From Acidovorax sp. A1169 (lineage in GTDB: Bacteria; Pseudomonadota; Gammaproteobacteria; Burkholderiales; Burkholderiaceae_C): a stretch of DNA of 64,000 nt. The notes beneath the pieces were generated by a model. The model had not been told where the DNA came from, did no database searches, and worked only from the letters and a program-made list of their open reading frames with translations. The stretch is taken from positions 1 to 64,000 of the forward strand of contig NZ_JAUZDX010000001.1 in NCBI RefSeq assembly GCF_030704685.1. Reading direction: 5' to 3'. This document shows, piece after piece, positions 63,750-64,000 of this stretch. How positions within the stretch are numbered: position 1 is the stretch's first letter; every line of letters starts with the position of its first letter. Both the position numbers and the translations under genes were made by a program.

Positions 63750-64000
63750 GAAGCGCGCCAGACCGCCGCTGGTGCAATCTGGGAAACCAGGCACTGGAGG
63801 AACGTCCGGACTGCACAGGACAGCGTAGCAGCTAACGGCTGCCCACCGTGAGGTGAGGATTAGAGCAACAGAGACGAGCCGATTAAGTTCGGATGAAACG
63901 GGCAATCTCTACGCGCAGCAATACCAAGTAGGCCAACGTTGATGTGGTTCCGCAGAGTTGGCGGGTAGGTAGCATCGAGCCGTGGTGGCGACACCCGGCC
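63750..64000 (+). ncRNA. rnpB: RNase P RNA (bacterial type A), 5' part
   Basis: The sequence starts GAAGCGCGCCAGACCGCCGC, like the start of other rnpB genes, and the universally conserved GAGGAACGTCCGGACTGCAC (P4 strand) follows. Further conserved parts are ACAGGACAG, GTGAGGTGAGGATTAGAGCAACAGA and CGGATGAAACGGGCAATC-type segments. The 3' end lies beyond the window. RNase P matures tRNA 5' ends. Confidence 0.92.

Overview
This is high-GC DNA from a betaproteobacterium, most likely a member of the Comamonadaceae (Acidovorax/Comamonas/Delftia relatives). The call rests on gene content (a Bug-type tripartite receptor, a TRAP transporter, a DUF3025 gene after pyrC, and a livHMGF cluster with a COG1022 acyl-CoA ligase) and on a REP-like intergenic element I associate with that family. 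I see no prophage, insertion sequence, CRISPR array or integron. Coding density is high, and the window ends inside the RNase P RNA gene.

Layout. 68-14597: an acyl-CoA catabolism and uptake block. It holds the fadB-like/thiolase pair, an acyl-CoA dehydrogenase, livHMGF with an acyl-CoA ligase and a periplasmic receptor, a divergent enoyl-CoA hydratase and a hotdog thioesterase. Three palindromes of similar geometry precede three of its transcription units and suggest one regulon. 14755-18788: bactofilin, a YciA-like thioesterase, an Atm1-type ABC exporter and a D-2-hydroxyacid dehydrogenase. 18810-24873: an RND tripartite efflux pump. 25134-29244: a TRAP transporter divergent from a HypT-like LysR regulator. 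29448-33657: a glutamate/aspartate-type ABC importer with two tandem receptors. 33765-36993: an RpiR regulator, an M20 peptidase and a Bug receptor. 37040-39864: pyrC, DUF3025, htpX. 39950-42503: SDR, thiolase and a divergent TetR regulator. 42677-49067: a chemoreceptor, a GlxA-type regulator, a secreted M20 amidohydrolase, a VUT-family transporter and an FAD oxidoreductase. 49157-54432: a J-domain protein, the ybhN/clsB/ybhP trio and cysM.

The most interesting part is 54471-63740, an RNA-repair locus. rtcR, a sigma-54 activator with a CARF domain, is divergent from an operon of rsr (the bacterial Ro60/TROVE protein), five tandem Y-RNA-like elements, two uncharacterised proteins, rtcB (RNA ligase), a RlaP-type nucleotidyltransferase and rtcA (RNA 3'-phosphate cyclase). 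A near-consensus sigma-54 promoter precedes rsr. Each RNA element has a Ro60-binding-like stem (CGAAUG on the 5' strand, UUGUCG or a variant on the 3' strand). Four of the five also carry circularly permuted tRNA parts: a T arm, an acceptor-like hairpin closed by a tetraloop and, in three, D-arm sequence. The permutation point differs between copies. I read the array as a set of diversified tRNA mimics tethered to Rsr and co-expressed with RNA-sealing enzymes. rnpB starts 10 nt after rtcR.
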